The notes: generated from the letters alone by a model not told the origin. 34,438 nucleotides of DNA from a virus (IMGVR_UViG_3300034062_002177:1-34438), one strand, 5' to 3'. Shown: positions 5,544 to 12,297, numbered from the stretch's first letter. Translations and numbers: made by a program.

Positions 5544-6074
5544 TTAAAACGATTGTTCGTCTGTCGTGTCGGTCTTGGTCGGATCGAAGCCGAGGTATGA
5601 CCGGAAGTCCAGCCCATCGCCGAGGTGTCCCAGTTTCGCTCTGGTTTGCTGCTTGATCTGTGAATGAAGCGCATCGACCTCTTGCCGACCCGCGTAGTAT
5701 GCCTTTTGTTCAGCCTCAGCGTGCGTTCCCTCGCGTTCTGCGTTGCGTATGGATAAATTATACCCGCGCACGACCAAATCGCGAATTTCGGCACTTGTGA
5801 AGCCCATGCAGAAGCCTGACATTTGCTCGCCCAGGCACATGAGCTTTTTCACCTTGCGAATCTCGCCGTCCTTCCAGATTGCTTTTGGGGTGAACATGTT
5901 GCTTTTCCGCAAGTCCTCGATGAAGTCCTTTCGGCATTTTGGATCCTTGTGGAAGTTGTCGAGACGTTCGGCAATAAGCCAGACGGCATCGCATGATCGG
6001 CAATACATGCCGCGTGAGGTAGGGCGCGTGCAATTGATGCAAGGTCGAGTGTGTAGTTTCGTTTCTGTTTTCAT
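5544..6074 (-). CDS. Zinc-finger-like early protein, 176 aa
   Basis: Near the N-terminus two CxxC pairs (PCINCTRP, YCRSCDA) make a probable zinc ribbon, followed by a helix-rich body with more cysteines (KLMCLGEQMSGFCMGF) and a long charged segment (RNAEREGTHAEAEQKAYYAGR). It directly follows the replication-initiator-like gene with an ATGA overlap, so it may act in DNA replication. Family not recognised. Confidence 0.65.
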   Translation of the reverse strand: MKTETKLHTRPCINCTRPTSRGMYCRSCDAVWLIAERLDNFHKDPKCRKDFIEDLRKSNMFTPKAIWKDGEIRKVKKLMCLGEQMSGFCMGFTSAEIRDLVVRGYNLSIRNAEREGTHAEAEQKAYYAGRQEVDALHSQIKQQTRAKLGHLGDGLDFRSYLGFDPTKTDTTDEQSF

Positions 6075-7087
6075 GAGCCGTAATAGAGTGAGTCTTTAGA
6101 GTTTGGAGCGCGGTAGCCTGTGGCTTTCTTCCAGCGATCGCAAGCTGTCCAAATGCCGCTGAGAGATTCGCAGAACTTGCTGCGGTTGTCTGGTCGAAAA
6201 TATCCTTCGGCGTTCGATTCGAAATACGCTTTTAAGATTTGCAAGTCATCATCGGTGAGTGCTGCGAGCTGTTCCTTGTATTTCGTCAGCGCGGCGCGAT
6301 CCTCATTGTTCCACGGTATCTTTTGCCATGAAGTTCTGATGCTGTCGATTGCGCCCATCAGTAAAATGGCTTTGTCGTCTGGAATTGATGTGGATGTTGC
6401 CGCTGCTTGCATGGGTGTATTTTCCCATTGCGCGTTTGTGATCCAAATGTGCGCACCTTCGGAAAAGCCGTCTATCCATTTCGCTGATGCATTCCAAGCC
6501 GCCAATGATTGCTGCAATGTTTCAATCGATGGTTTGATTTTGGTTTTTCGCCATGCTTCGGCAAATTGTTTTTTGCTGGAACGCTCTCTGCTTTTTGGAG
6601 GAAACAAATCCCAAATGGTTTTCAAAATCTCACTTTCGTCCGATGAAATCGGGCAAGAGATCAATTCCATTCCTTTTCCTTTACCTGTTCCCTTGTTCCC
6701 TGTTCCTTTCCTTTCCAGACGGTATTCATCCTGTATTGATACGGTATTGCTACCGTAGTCGAAAAACTCCTTTATCTTGCTTGTTTTTGGCTTATTGATG
6801 ACCTGATGCAAAAGGAAACTAGGTATCCTGCCAATGTCTCCATGGCTTTCATGTTTTCGCAGTTCGACATACCCTATTTCGGACAGCTCCCGTATTGATA
6901 CGGTAGTAATACGGGAATCGTCATCCAATGGTCTGATGAGATTTCGTATCATTCTGGCATCTGCGAAAAAATAACCTTCATCATCTGCTACGTTCAATAA
7001 TCCGATTGCAAGTAGCTTTGTGCTGTCGCTTTGCTTCGACATAACGGGATGCGCCCAAAATTCTGGTTTGATTGTTCTAATCCTCAT
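6071..7087 (-). CDS. Replication initiator-like protein (phage O / DnaD-like)
   Basis: The 338-aa protein opens with MRIRTIKPEFWAHPVMSK and GLLNVADDEGYFFADARMIR, the typical start of phage replisome-organiser proteins with an N-terminal winged-helix DNA-binding domain. A short KGTGNKGTGKGKG linker near residue 130 separates this from a helical C-terminal half (IWDLFPPKSRERSSKKQFAEAW, IETLQQSLAAW), as in DnaD-like proteins that load host helicase at the origin. No phage helicase or polymerase was found, so the host enzymes are probably recruited. A structured leader and a promoter lie immediately upstream. Confidence is high for replication, less for the exact family. Confidence 0.75.
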   Translation of the reverse strand: MRIRTIKPEFWAHPVMSKQSDSTKLLAIGLLNVADDEGYFFADARMIRNLIRPLDDDSRITTVSIRELSEIGYVELRKHESHGDIGRIPSFLLHQVINKPKTSKIKEFFDYGSNTVSIQDEYRLERKGTGNKGTGKGKGMELISCPISSDESEILKTIWDLFPPKSRERSSKKQFAEAWRKTKIKPSIETLQQSLAAWNASAKWIDGFSEGAHIWITNAQWENTPMQAAATSTSIPDDKAILLMGAIDSIRTSWQKIPWNNEDRAALTKYKEQLAALTDDDLQILKAYFESNAEGYFRPDNRSKFCESLSGIWTACDRWKKATGYRAPNSKDSLYYGS

Positions 7088-7090
7088 CGG

Positions 7091-7165
7091 TAAAATAAAA
7101 ATCCCGCCACGTTTGCAGTCTCCACCTAGGTTTCCTTAGATTCCTAGAACTGCACCCATGGCGGG
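7091..7165 (-). promoter_or_regulatory. Nested hairpin with T-tract before the replication gene (possible attenuator)
   Basis: Three nested stems are visible: CCCGCCA (7103-7109) with TGGCGGG (7159-7165), TGCAGT (7114-7119) with ACTGCA (7149-7154), and CTAGG (7126-7130) with CCTAG (7143-7147). On the minus strand the outer stem ends in GGCGGG followed by ATTTTTATTTT, the form of a factor-independent terminator. It stands right before the ATG at 7087, after a promoter. It could attenuate replication-gene expression or be part of the origin. Confidence 0.6.
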
Positions 7166-7182
7166 GAAAATGTTAAGTTTGT

Positions 7183-7205
7183 AAATCACGGTGGAGATGT
7201 GATTT
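7183..7205. promoter_or_regulatory. Palindromic candidate operator
   Basis: AAATCAC at 7183-7189 and GTGATTT at 7199-7205 form perfect seven-base arms 9 bases apart. It lies just downstream of the 7226-7253 promoter and upstream of the replication gene's hairpin, a usual place for a repressor site. The binding protein is unknown. Confidence 0.4.
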
Positions 7206-7225
7206 TGCCACTTTCGTGACACGGA

Positions 7226-7253
7226 AATTTAACCTATGTCTGCCGGTTGTAAA
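7226..7253 (-). promoter_or_regulatory. Candidate leftward promoter before the replication gene
   Basis: Minus-strand TTTACA (7253-7248), preceded by ATGC as in the 11918-11947 promoter, is followed after 16 bases by TAAATT. It overlaps the end of the 7229-7618 gene. The -10 match is only fair. Confidence 0.4.
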
Positions 7254-7618
7254 GCATTTTTTCTTTGTTTGTCGATCAGCCGTTGCAGATTGCCCTCGAT
7301 CTCCAGTGCCTCAGCGCGTCCTCGATCCGTCAGAATGTAGTTATAGACGGTCTGCGGCGAATTGCCGGCGCGTTGCTGGCAGTCTTGAATGATGAATTCC
7401 GCGGCGTCCTCCCAGCGCTGTGTGAATCGGTAGTTCACGATCATCTGAGATTGCGGGTCGATTTCTGAGGTTTTCACCGGTCTATCGAACTTCAGCAACT
7501 CCAGCAGCAGGATCGCGCGGGAGATTTTGTGGTTGAGAATGAAAGGTGGAAGTTCCTTCCGTGCTTGATCCTCACAATTCATCTTGCGAAGTATATGTAG
7601 TAGTTTCAGTGGTTTCAT
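7229..7618 (-). CDS. Hypothetical 129-aa early protein
   Basis: Start at ATG 7618 in an ATGA overlap with the resolvase gene. Helical N-terminus (MKPLKLLHILRKMNCEDQARKE), then KISRAILLLELLKFDRP, and a C-terminal TVYNYILTDRGRAEALEIE that resembles the wing and last helix of winged-helix proteins. It could be a DNA-binding regulator acting between recombination and replication genes. Family not recognised. Confidence 0.6.
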   Translation of the reverse strand: MKPLKLLHILRKMNCEDQARKELPPFILNHKISRAILLLELLKFDRPVKTSEIDPQSQMIVNYRFTQRWEDAAEFIIQDCQQRAGNSPQTVYNYILTDRGRAEALEIEGNLQRLIDKQRKNALQPADIG

Positions 7619-8118
7619 AGTTTGCGTCTGTAAAATTCTGCGATGAGCGCGGCGTCGACCAGCCCTTCGTGAGCCTTCTTGCTGCGCGGTGTGGCGAGCC
7701 AATCCTCATCGTTCCATATTTCGCGCGCTTTCGCCCTTGCATACGCTTTTGTCTCGCCTTTCGGCACGACACCCAGCATGACGCTCTGCCATGTCCTAGG
7801 CGCGATTCTGACGTGTCTGATGCCGCATGATTCGAGTATGCCTCTGATGGCTCCGTAGCAGTCCCACATCGAGCATAGAGCGAGAGTGCCAGGCGAGTGC
7901 TTGCTGGGAGTTTCAAGTGCCACCGCGACCTCGTCGGAGTATTGAAATTTCTCGATCCATTCGCAGACGGCGATTGCGTCGCACTCCCTGCTGGTGCCGT
8001 TGGTTCTTGTCGGCATGAGAATACTGTCGAGAACCATACCGCTGTATGCTGACAGTGCTACAAGAGCGCCGCTGATCCCGTTGTCGATTCCAATTATGAT
8101 GTCTGGTTTTTCTTTCAT
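7615..8118 (-). CDS. RuvC-like Holliday junction resolvase
   Basis: This 167-aa protein has the RNase H-fold resolvase layout: IIGIDNGISGALV at residues about 6-18 (first acidic residue), VAVALETPS in the middle (Glu), and KKAHEGLVDAALIAEF near the end (Asp), with PRTWQSVMLG between. Start is ATG 8118, in an ATGA overlap; an upstream in-frame start was rejected. With RecT, exonuclease and SSB nearby it would resolve branched DNA during recombination-dependent replication or before packaging. Confidence 0.8.
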   Translation of the reverse strand: MKEKPDIIIGIDNGISGALVALSAYSGMVLDSILMPTRTNGTSRECDAIAVCEWIEKFQYSDEVAVALETPSKHSPGTLALCSMWDCYGAIRGILESCGIRHVRIAPRTWQSVMLGVVPKGETKAYARAKAREIWNDEDWLATPRSKKAHEGLVDAALIAEFYRRKL

Positions 8119-8330
8119 TTCGTTTGTTTCGTTTGTTTGTCTATTGTTCCCACGGTAGCGCCGCAGTCGATGCAGACGAGCCGACCGTTGCGCTCCATCG
8201 GTGTCCCGAATTTGCACACAGGGCAGTCAGGAAGGTCTGCGTAGTTCGGTGGAGCAAAGAATAATTGCCCAGCCGGTGAGTGAGCGTCCTTGATCGTTTG
8301 CCCGCTTTGTATTCCGTGTTGATGTTTCAT
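8115..8330 (-). CDS. Small zinc-ribbon protein, 71 aa
   Basis: CPVC and CIDC pairs (residues about 36-56) define a zinc ribbon. The end, KQTKQTK, comes from the CAAACAAA-rich stretch that precedes the next start codon. It is located between exonuclease and resolvase genes, with ATGA overlaps on both sides. Probably nucleic-acid or protein binding; no specific family recognised. Confidence 0.65.
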   Translation of the reverse strand: MKHQHGIQSGQTIKDAHSPAGQLFFAPPNYADLPDCPVCKFGTPMERNGRLVCIDCGATVGTIDKQTKQTK

Positions 8331-8512
8331 TTGCTGTAGTCCTTTTTCACGAACCTCCTCCAGTGTGCCTCGATCCGCCGCTGCACGATGTCTCTGACTT
8401 CCTCGTCATTGACCTTCACAGCTGCTGCGGTGATTCTGATGGCAAGCCGCTCGTCTTTCGGAGCAGCCTGCCACCATTGGCGGAGTTTCTCAATTGTCTC
8501 CGTCTCACCCAT
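8327..8512 (-). CDS. Hypothetical 61-aa early protein
   Basis: A charged helical protein (TIEKLRQWWQAAPKDERLAIRI, EEVRDIVQRRIEAHWRRFV). Its start shares one base with the exonuclease stop. The position inside the recombination cluster suggests an accessory role, but no motif proves it. Confidence 0.6.
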   Translation of the reverse strand: MGETETIEKLRQWWQAAPKDERLAIRITAAAVKVNDEEVRDIVQRRIEAHWRRFVKKDYSK

Positions 8513-9138
8513 TACCGTCGTATTGCTTCGAGGATCTTCGGCATTTCCTGTTCATATTCCGATGCGAATGAGAGCGCGGCGAGCTTGATTTTGTCGGTGT
8601 AGTCATCCCAAGTCACCGGCAGAATGAGCGGTCGAAGCCCGGGGAAGTAGGACATGAAAAACCACGTCTGAATGCCGGTGATAGCCATGCTGAAGTGAAC
8701 TTGCGGTCGATACTTGGCGGGTAGCTCACCGTCGAGCAAGTAGTCAACGTGCGTATCAACGCTCGGACATTTGATCTCCAGCCCGTGAATCACTTCGTCT
8801 ATCATCATCAGCCCGTCTGGTGAGCAAGCCAAGCACGGATGAAGCATCGATTGTAGAAGCCCCACGGTATCGACAGCATAACCTGTGATCTCGGTGAACT
8901 CATCGCGAGCGATCGGCTCGTGGTCATGTCCCCACTGCGTCGCTGCGTTACCGGCGAAGGCGTGAGGGTCGTCGAGCAGGCACTCGCGAGCCAGTTTGCG
9001 CATGAGTCCCTTCGATGCCGCTGCCAGTTTGCCAGTTGGCGTGATGATACCAGCCGCTTGTGATGCCGTCAATTTGCCCTTACGAGCGTTGAGCCACTCC
9101 TCGGTGCCTTGATCGAGGTTGACGATGTGATAGTTCAT
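8512..9138 (-). CDS. YqaJ-family (lambda exonuclease-like) recombinase nuclease
   Basis: The 208-aa protein shows the YqaJ pattern: GTEEWLNARKGKLTAS near the N-terminus, WGHDHEPIARDEF, then CSPDGLM and GLEIKCPS, which supply the Asp and Glu-x-Lys of the PD-(D/E)XK active site, and PAKYRPQVHFSMAITG after it. Such 5'-3' exonucleases make single-strand tails for the annealing protein RecT, whose gene lies 260 bases upstream. AAAGGAGGAGGC precedes the ATG. The pair forms a complete Red-type recombination system. Confidence 0.88.
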   Translation of the reverse strand: MNYHIVNLDQGTEEWLNARKGKLTASQAAGIITPTGKLAAASKGLMRKLARECLLDDPHAFAGNAATQWGHDHEPIARDEFTEITGYAVDTVGLLQSMLHPCLACSPDGLMMIDEVIHGLEIKCPSVDTHVDYLLDGELPAKYRPQVHFSMAITGIQTWFFMSYFPGLRPLILPVTWDDYTDKIKLAALSFASEYEQEMPKILEAIRR

Positions 9139-9398
9139 GCCTCCTCCTTTCTAGCTGCTAGCATTGCGTCTGCGTATTCATAACACGTTGATGCTTGAAC
9201 TATTGTGTCATCGCTTCTTTCTTCCTCTGCATTGCCATACTTAGCAAGCAATCCCTGCAAAGCCGCCGCCGCGAAGTAGTCGCGTAGAGTCATTCCTTCT
9301 GCACTGTGCATGATCTCGCAAGGTCTCAGCCATCCGTGAGATTCGCTAAATATTGGAGTTACTGGAAACGCCGCCCCGCCATCTTCAATCTTGCTCAT
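9135..9398 (-). CDS. Hypothetical 87-aa phage protein between RecT and exonuclease
   Basis: It starts MSKIEDGGAAFPVTP and contains GMTLRDYFAAAALQGLLAKYG and ADAMLAARK, a pattern common to small conserved phage proteins of unknown function. AAGGAGGTGA lies before the ATG, inside the end of recT. It is coupled by ATGA to both neighbours. Confidence 0.7.
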   Translation of the reverse strand: MSKIEDGGAAFPVTPIFSESHGWLRPCEIMHSAEGMTLRDYFAAAALQGLLAKYGNAEEERSDDTIVQASTCYEYADAMLAARKEEA

Positions 9399-10165
9399 GC
9401 CTCACCTCCTTCCTCTGTCGTGGCTTCGATCGCTGGCAGCATCGGCGCGAACGGATTGATTGCCTCGGCACGAACTGTCGGAGTGACGTTGCGAGCTTGT
9501 GCAAACTCACGATCTTCATCCGTGCGGATCGCGTCTTGGATCTCAGGTGATAGCGGTAGCCATTTCGATGCTCGGCGAAATACGGTCTTTTTTGCCATCT
9601 CGTCGAAGTCTGACACCCACGGTCCAGAGTTCCCAGCGCGGGAACGCTTGCGGATGCCTTCAACTTCATCGCGCGTCATGACCTCGCACTTCTCACTGCC
9701 GTCCTTGAATGTCACGATGACATAGAAAGCGTAGGCGTTACCGCGTGGCGCTTTGTAGTCAACGACATGCTGCTCGATCTTGCCGCGGTTGACGACGAAT
9801 TGATCTTGCTCGCAAACTTTGTCGGCGTGAATGCTAGTGACCGTGCCGCTGCGCATGACCAGCTCGGCAATGCCTTTGTAGTCGAGAATGAGCGTGCATT
9901 CTTTGCCGTAGGGTATCAAGTGCGCTCTGCGACCGTCTGGTTCGATGCCTAGTGCGCTTAGATCCAGCAGACAGCGCATGAAGCTTTCGGGCGTGCAGTC
10001 CTGCAACTTCGGCGTGCGTGTCAATGCTGTGATGGCAACGCGAGCGAAGCGGTCTGCGCTCAGGTGCTTTGGCAATGCCAGAGCGAATTGGTTTTTGACG
10101 TTATCCTCGGAAAGCAGTCCTTTGAGTGTCCGAGGTTTGGCGATTTGTGTGTTTTCTGTTGTCAT
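9395..10165 (-). CDS. recT: RecT-family single-strand annealing protein
   Basis: The 256-aa protein follows the RecT layout: LKGLLSEDNVKNQFALALPKHL at the start, then RVAITALTRTPKLQDCTPESFM, LGIEPDGRRAHLIPYG, and a C-terminal DEMAKKTVFRRASKWLP. It binds single-stranded DNA and anneals homologous strands, working with the YqaJ-type nuclease downstream. The start is preceded by CCAAACTACCAC rather than a Shine-Dalgarno. Its last codons (TEEGGEA) encode the ribosome binding site of the next gene. Confidence 0.93.
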   Translation of the reverse strand: MTTENTQIAKPRTLKGLLSEDNVKNQFALALPKHLSADRFARVAITALTRTPKLQDCTPESFMRCLLDLSALGIEPDGRRAHLIPYGKECTLILDYKGIAELVMRSGTVTSIHADKVCEQDQFVVNRGKIEQHVVDYKAPRGNAYAFYVIVTFKDGSEKCEVMTRDEVEGIRKRSRAGNSGPWVSDFDEMAKKTVFRRASKWLPLSPEIQDAIRTDEDREFAQARNVTPTVRAEAINPFAPMLPAIEATTEEGGEA

Positions 10166-10193
10166 GTGGTAGTTTGGTTGGTTGGATTAATTG

Positions 10194-10961
10194 TTATGCT
10201 CTGAGGATTCCCATTTTTTCATTTTTTAACGATGCGACTAGTGCTTTTGTGCATTTTATAAGTCTTTCTTTTTGCATCTCACTTCCGCCCTTTATCTTGG
10301 TTGATGTTGCAATGTAATTTCTCAAGTGGTATTCTGGCATTGACTTGTCTAGCATTTCGCCAGTCTCCACTTTCGACATGAAGTCAACTATTACACTTTT
10401 CAAGTCTGGTCTGATTTTTAACTGCATTACAAAGCTGGCAAGAAATGGAGCAGCAAAAAACGATGCGCTTTTAGGAGCATTCGTGATGATTTCGATCTCG
10501 TCTTGATACTCGCTAATCACTTGCATCAGCTGACTGTTGCTAAACGATCCTGCCCATTGATTTTTCTCATATTTCATGATAATATTGCCAATTGCTGGAG
10601 CCGCTCGACTGACTCGAAATCCGAACGCAAAGTGCAGCATATCTCTTGCTGATCTCTTGGAGTGAGCGTCAACCGCGATTTGCACGTTGTCCTCTAGTCC
10701 GTGTACAATGAGCAATGGCACTGCAGGATATTCACACAGCTTGATGGCTTCTAACCGATGCTGTCCATCAGCTAAAACGCCAGACTTTGTAATTCCAATG
10801 CCTTGATTAGTTAGCATCCATTTCCCAGCTTTGATGTCATCTGCATACATCTTAACCGTTCTGGATTTAAGGCTGCGATTGTTGGTGTTCATTGCCAGCA
10901 ATGAGTCAACAAGTTGTTTTGTTGCGGTTCTGACTTCCGCGTGTGGTTTGATTTCTGTCAT
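10194..10961 (-). CDS. ParB-like phage protein
   Basis: At 255 aa, it has KSRTVKMYADDIKAGKW and then GVLADGQHRLEAI, the ParB/sulfiredoxin-type core motif, in the first third. The remainder is helical without a clear DNA-binding domain. Such proteins are frequent in phage early regions; some ParB-like domains are nucleases or CTP-binding. The leader reads AACTACCAAACTACC before ATG. It is a second ParB-type domain in this genome beside the methyltransferase fusion. The role is unknown. Confidence 0.7.
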   Translation of the reverse strand: MTEIKPHAEVRTATKQLVDSLLAMNTNNRSLKSRTVKMYADDIKAGKWMLTNQGIGITKSGVLADGQHRLEAIKLCEYPAVPLLIVHGLEDNVQIAVDAHSKRSARDMLHFAFGFRVSRAAPAIGNIIMKYEKNQWAGSFSNSQLMQVISEYQDEIEIITNAPKSASFFAAPFLASFVMQLKIRPDLKSVIVDFMSKVETGEMLDKSMPEYHLRNYIATSTKIKGGSEMQKERLIKCTKALVASLKNEKMGILRA

Positions 10962-10974
10962 GGTAGTTTGGTAG

Positions 10975-11076
10975 TTAGAATGCGAATGCGTAAAAAAGTG
11001 CTGCGATGCCGAATCCGGTTGCGACTCCGAATGCGTAGACAGCGATGATGCCTAGTATTGGTGGATTTTCGTTCAT
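10975..11076 (-). CDS. 33-aa hydrophobic membrane peptide
   Basis: It begins MNENPPILGIIAVYAFGVA and ends LFYAFAF, nearly all of it one membrane helix. It fits neatly in the gap between the SSB-like and ParB-like genes, with a CCAAC-type leader, and its TAA lies 14 bases before the next start. It may be a small membrane toxin or holin-like helper, but composition is the only evidence. Confidence 0.45.
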   Translation of the reverse strand: MNENPPILGIIAVYAFGVATGFGIAALFYAFAF

Positions 11077-11104
11077 GTTGGTTTTATGTGATTATTTTAC
11101 CATT

Positions 11105-11461
11105 CTAAAAAAGCACGTCATCTCCATCGTCATCGTCATTCATTGGAGCCTGCGGTCCTCGACCCGTGCTGGTTGGTGCCGAGCTGCTGCCGAACTCCAA
11201 AGTCTTACCATTGCCGATGTAGATCTTTGTAGCCTTAGCCTGTCGTTCTTCCTTCGTTTGTTGCAGCGCGATGTTGTGAGTGTTTTTGTAATCGTCGATC
11301 TCTCTGCGCTCGGTGAGGTCGCAGTTTAGGTATGCTCCCTTTTCCCCGATATAGACCGCAGGGTGAGGGATGGCAACATGCAAGCTTCCGTCCTTCGCTG
11401 TGAATTTGCGTGCGCCGGGTATCTTCAGTAGATCAATTTTTAGTGGGTGTATAATGCTCAT
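11105..11461 (-). CDS. Single-stranded DNA-binding protein-like
   Basis: This 118-aa protein has a beta-rich N-terminal part (FTAKDGSLHVAIPHPAVYIGEKGAYLNCDL), a flexible Gly/Ser/Pro linker (SSSAPTSTGRGPQAP) and an acidic tip NDDDDGDDVLF. An acidic tail ending in a hydrophobic pair is the hallmark of bacterial SSB C-termini (DDDIPF type), which recruit recombination and repair proteins. Its place at the head of the RecT/exonuclease genes agrees. The fold itself was not confirmed from sequence. Confidence 0.65.
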   Translation of the reverse strand: MSIIHPLKIDLLKIPGARKFTAKDGSLHVAIPHPAVYIGEKGAYLNCDLTERREIDDYKNTHNIALQQTKEERQAKATKIYIGNGKTLEFGSSSAPTSTGRGPQAPMNDDDDGDDVLF

Positions 11462-11649
11462 TTTGTCAGTCTTGGTTTGGTTTCGATTTTGAGTTCGCCG
11501 GTTAGAACGCGGTCAATGCCTGAGAAGATCAGAGCCTTGGCGACGCTTGCCGGTTTTGTGTTTGCACGCTTGGCAGCAGCGCGTAGCTGTGCAAGCCCTT
11601 CGTGTCCGAGCGCGATTGTGACCGCGCCTCTTTTGTTTTTTGGTATCAT
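11458..11649 (-). CDS. Ribbon-helix-helix-like small regulator
   Basis: From ATG 11649 (ATGA overlap): MIPKNKRGAVTIALGHEGLA, where GAVTIAL would be the beta strand and the following LAQLRAAAKRANTKPASVAKALIFSGI the two helices of a ribbon-helix-helix fold. At 63 aa it has the usual size. It is the second gene after the early promoter and is the best candidate in the window to bind the nearby palindromes, which is inference only. Confidence 0.5.
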   Translation of the reverse strand: MIPKNKRGAVTIALGHEGLAQLRAAAKRANTKPASVAKALIFSGIDRVLTGELKIETKPRLTK

Positions 11650-11885
11650 AGAGAAAGAAGTTGGTTTCTGAGATTGGCTGAGATCACCATGGTTGAGTCG
11701 TCGGCACTGGCAAAGCGATCGCGGTGCATTTCTGAGCATGTAATGACCCAGTGCGCTCTGTCGTTGTAAGGAGCCACAATGCGGTAGTAAGTGCCGCTGA
11801 GCTTCTTGATCGTGACCTCTTTGGTCTTTGCGTCAACGGTTATGACGTTCGGGTTCTCGGTTTTCTGGTAGTGTAGCAGGTTCAT
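11646..11885 (-). CDS. First gene of the early operon, hypothetical 79 aa
   Basis: ATG at 11885 follows an AACTACCAAGAAA leader; the predicted transcript start is about 26 bases upstream. It begins MNLLHYQKTENPNVITVDAK with a central YYRIVAPYNDRAHWVITCSEMHRDRF and an ISANLRNQLLSL end. A longer in-frame start at 11960 lies upstream of the promoter and was rejected. It is mostly beta-rich. Function unknown. Confidence 0.65.
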   Translation of the reverse strand: MNLLHYQKTENPNVITVDAKTKEVTIKKLSGTYYRIVAPYNDRAHWVITCSEMHRDRFASADDSTMVISANLRNQLLSL

Positions 11886-11917
11886 TTTCTTGGTAGTTGG
11901 TGTCGGGTGACGCGCAA

Positions 11918-11947
11918 AGAATAGTCGAAAACCTTGCAAAGTGTAAA
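11918..11947 (-). promoter_or_regulatory. Main leftward early promoter
   Basis: Minus-strand TTTACA (11947-11942), 18 bases, then TATTCT (11923-11918). The box and spacer start (GCTTTACACTTTGCAAGG) are nearly the same as at 4575-4604. An A/T-rich stretch upstream (about 11950-11995) could act as an UP element. Expected start near 11911, giving a 26-base leader to the first gene. Confidence 0.65.
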
Positions 11948-12008
11948 GCATAAATCGCAATTATTTTTCAGATTTTTTATTTTTCTATATTCTACAAGGG
12001 TTCCAGAA

Positions 12009-12050
12009 CGGGAAATTTGCACTTCCCGAACGGGAAATCTGAAATTCCCG
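12009..12050. promoter_or_regulatory. Two tandem 20-bp palindromes, probable operator
   Basis: CGGGAA (12009-12014) pairs with TTCCCG (12023-12028), and CGGGAA (12031-12036) pairs with TTCCCG (12045-12050). The two palindromes have identical arms, identical 8-base spacing and a 22-base period, about two helical turns. They lie between the leftward early promoter and the rightward small-RNA promoter. This is the form of a dimeric repressor site bound by two dimers. Confidence 0.7.
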
Positions 12051-12060
12051 TGTCAACCAT

Positions 12061-12080
12061 ACGTCCGATTTACGTCCGAT
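12061..12080. repeat. Tandem 9-bp direct repeat with 11-bp period
   Basis: ACGTCCGAT occurs at 12061-12069 and again at 12072-12080. The one-turn spacing would place two identical protein contacts on the same DNA face, upstream of the plus-strand promoter. Confidence 0.5.
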
Positions 12081-12107
12081 GATACCGGTCATGCTCGATA
12101 TCTGAGC

Positions 12108-12135
12108 TTGAATTTACCCGATTCTCTGGTATTAT
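12108..12135 (+). promoter_or_regulatory. Rightward promoter for a small RNA
   Basis: TTGAAT (12108-12113), 16 bases, then TATTAT (12130-12135), five of six matching the -10 consensus. Expected start is about 12142. No acceptable protein gene follows, but a structured stretch and a terminator do. Confidence 0.55.
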
Positions 12136-12141
12136 TCTCGC

Positions 12142-12297
12142 GAACTTGCGAAACGCAGCATTGCGCGTAGTAAGTGGGATTCCCGCCCCGACTGAAAGTT
12201 GGCTCCATGTCATGACGAAAGCTAGGTCGGGTGCGGGTATCCAATCTCAGCAGATCCCCCAGGCCTCTCGACGATGCACACTTGGGGGATATTTTTT
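12142..12297 (+). ncRNA. Putative structured small RNA on the plus strand, about 155 nt
   Basis: Between the 12108-12135 promoter and the terminator at 12254-12297 lies sequence that folds strongly. A TGCG-AAA-CGCA hairpin is near the start. A 15-pair stem follows: GGAT (12177-12180) with ATCC (12239-12242), CCCGC (12182-12186) with GCGGG (12233-12237), and CCCGAC (12187-12192) with GTCGGG (12226-12231), enclosing a 33-base loop with the palindrome GTCATGAC. The terminator hairpin ends it. It is the only plus-strand gene candidate. Short ORFs inside lack ribosome binding sites. I do not recognise an RNA family. An immunity or regulatory RNA is possible by analogy with antisense control RNAs of P4 and P1, but no complementary target was found by eye. 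Confidence 0.5.
12254..12297 (+). terminator. Factor-independent terminator, rightward
   Basis: ATCCCCCAGG (12254-12263) pairs with CTTGGGGGAT (12281-12290), ten pairs with one G-T, followed by a T6 run at 12292-12297. The T-run exists only on the plus strand, so it stops rightward transcription although no rightward protein gene precedes it. Confidence 0.75.

Noticed and set aside
12051-12056. Perfect TTGACA on the minus strand next to the palindromes
   Set aside because: No -10 box is present at 15-19 bases; that interval is the palindromes themselves. It may be coincidence or part of the operator.
12226-12290. TPP-riboswitch-like words (GCTGAGA followed by ACCC) on the minus strand
   Set aside because: The second conserved half (ACCTGA, GGATAAT, CCAG) is missing, no thiamine gene is near, and the sequence is better explained as the complement of the plus-strand stem.
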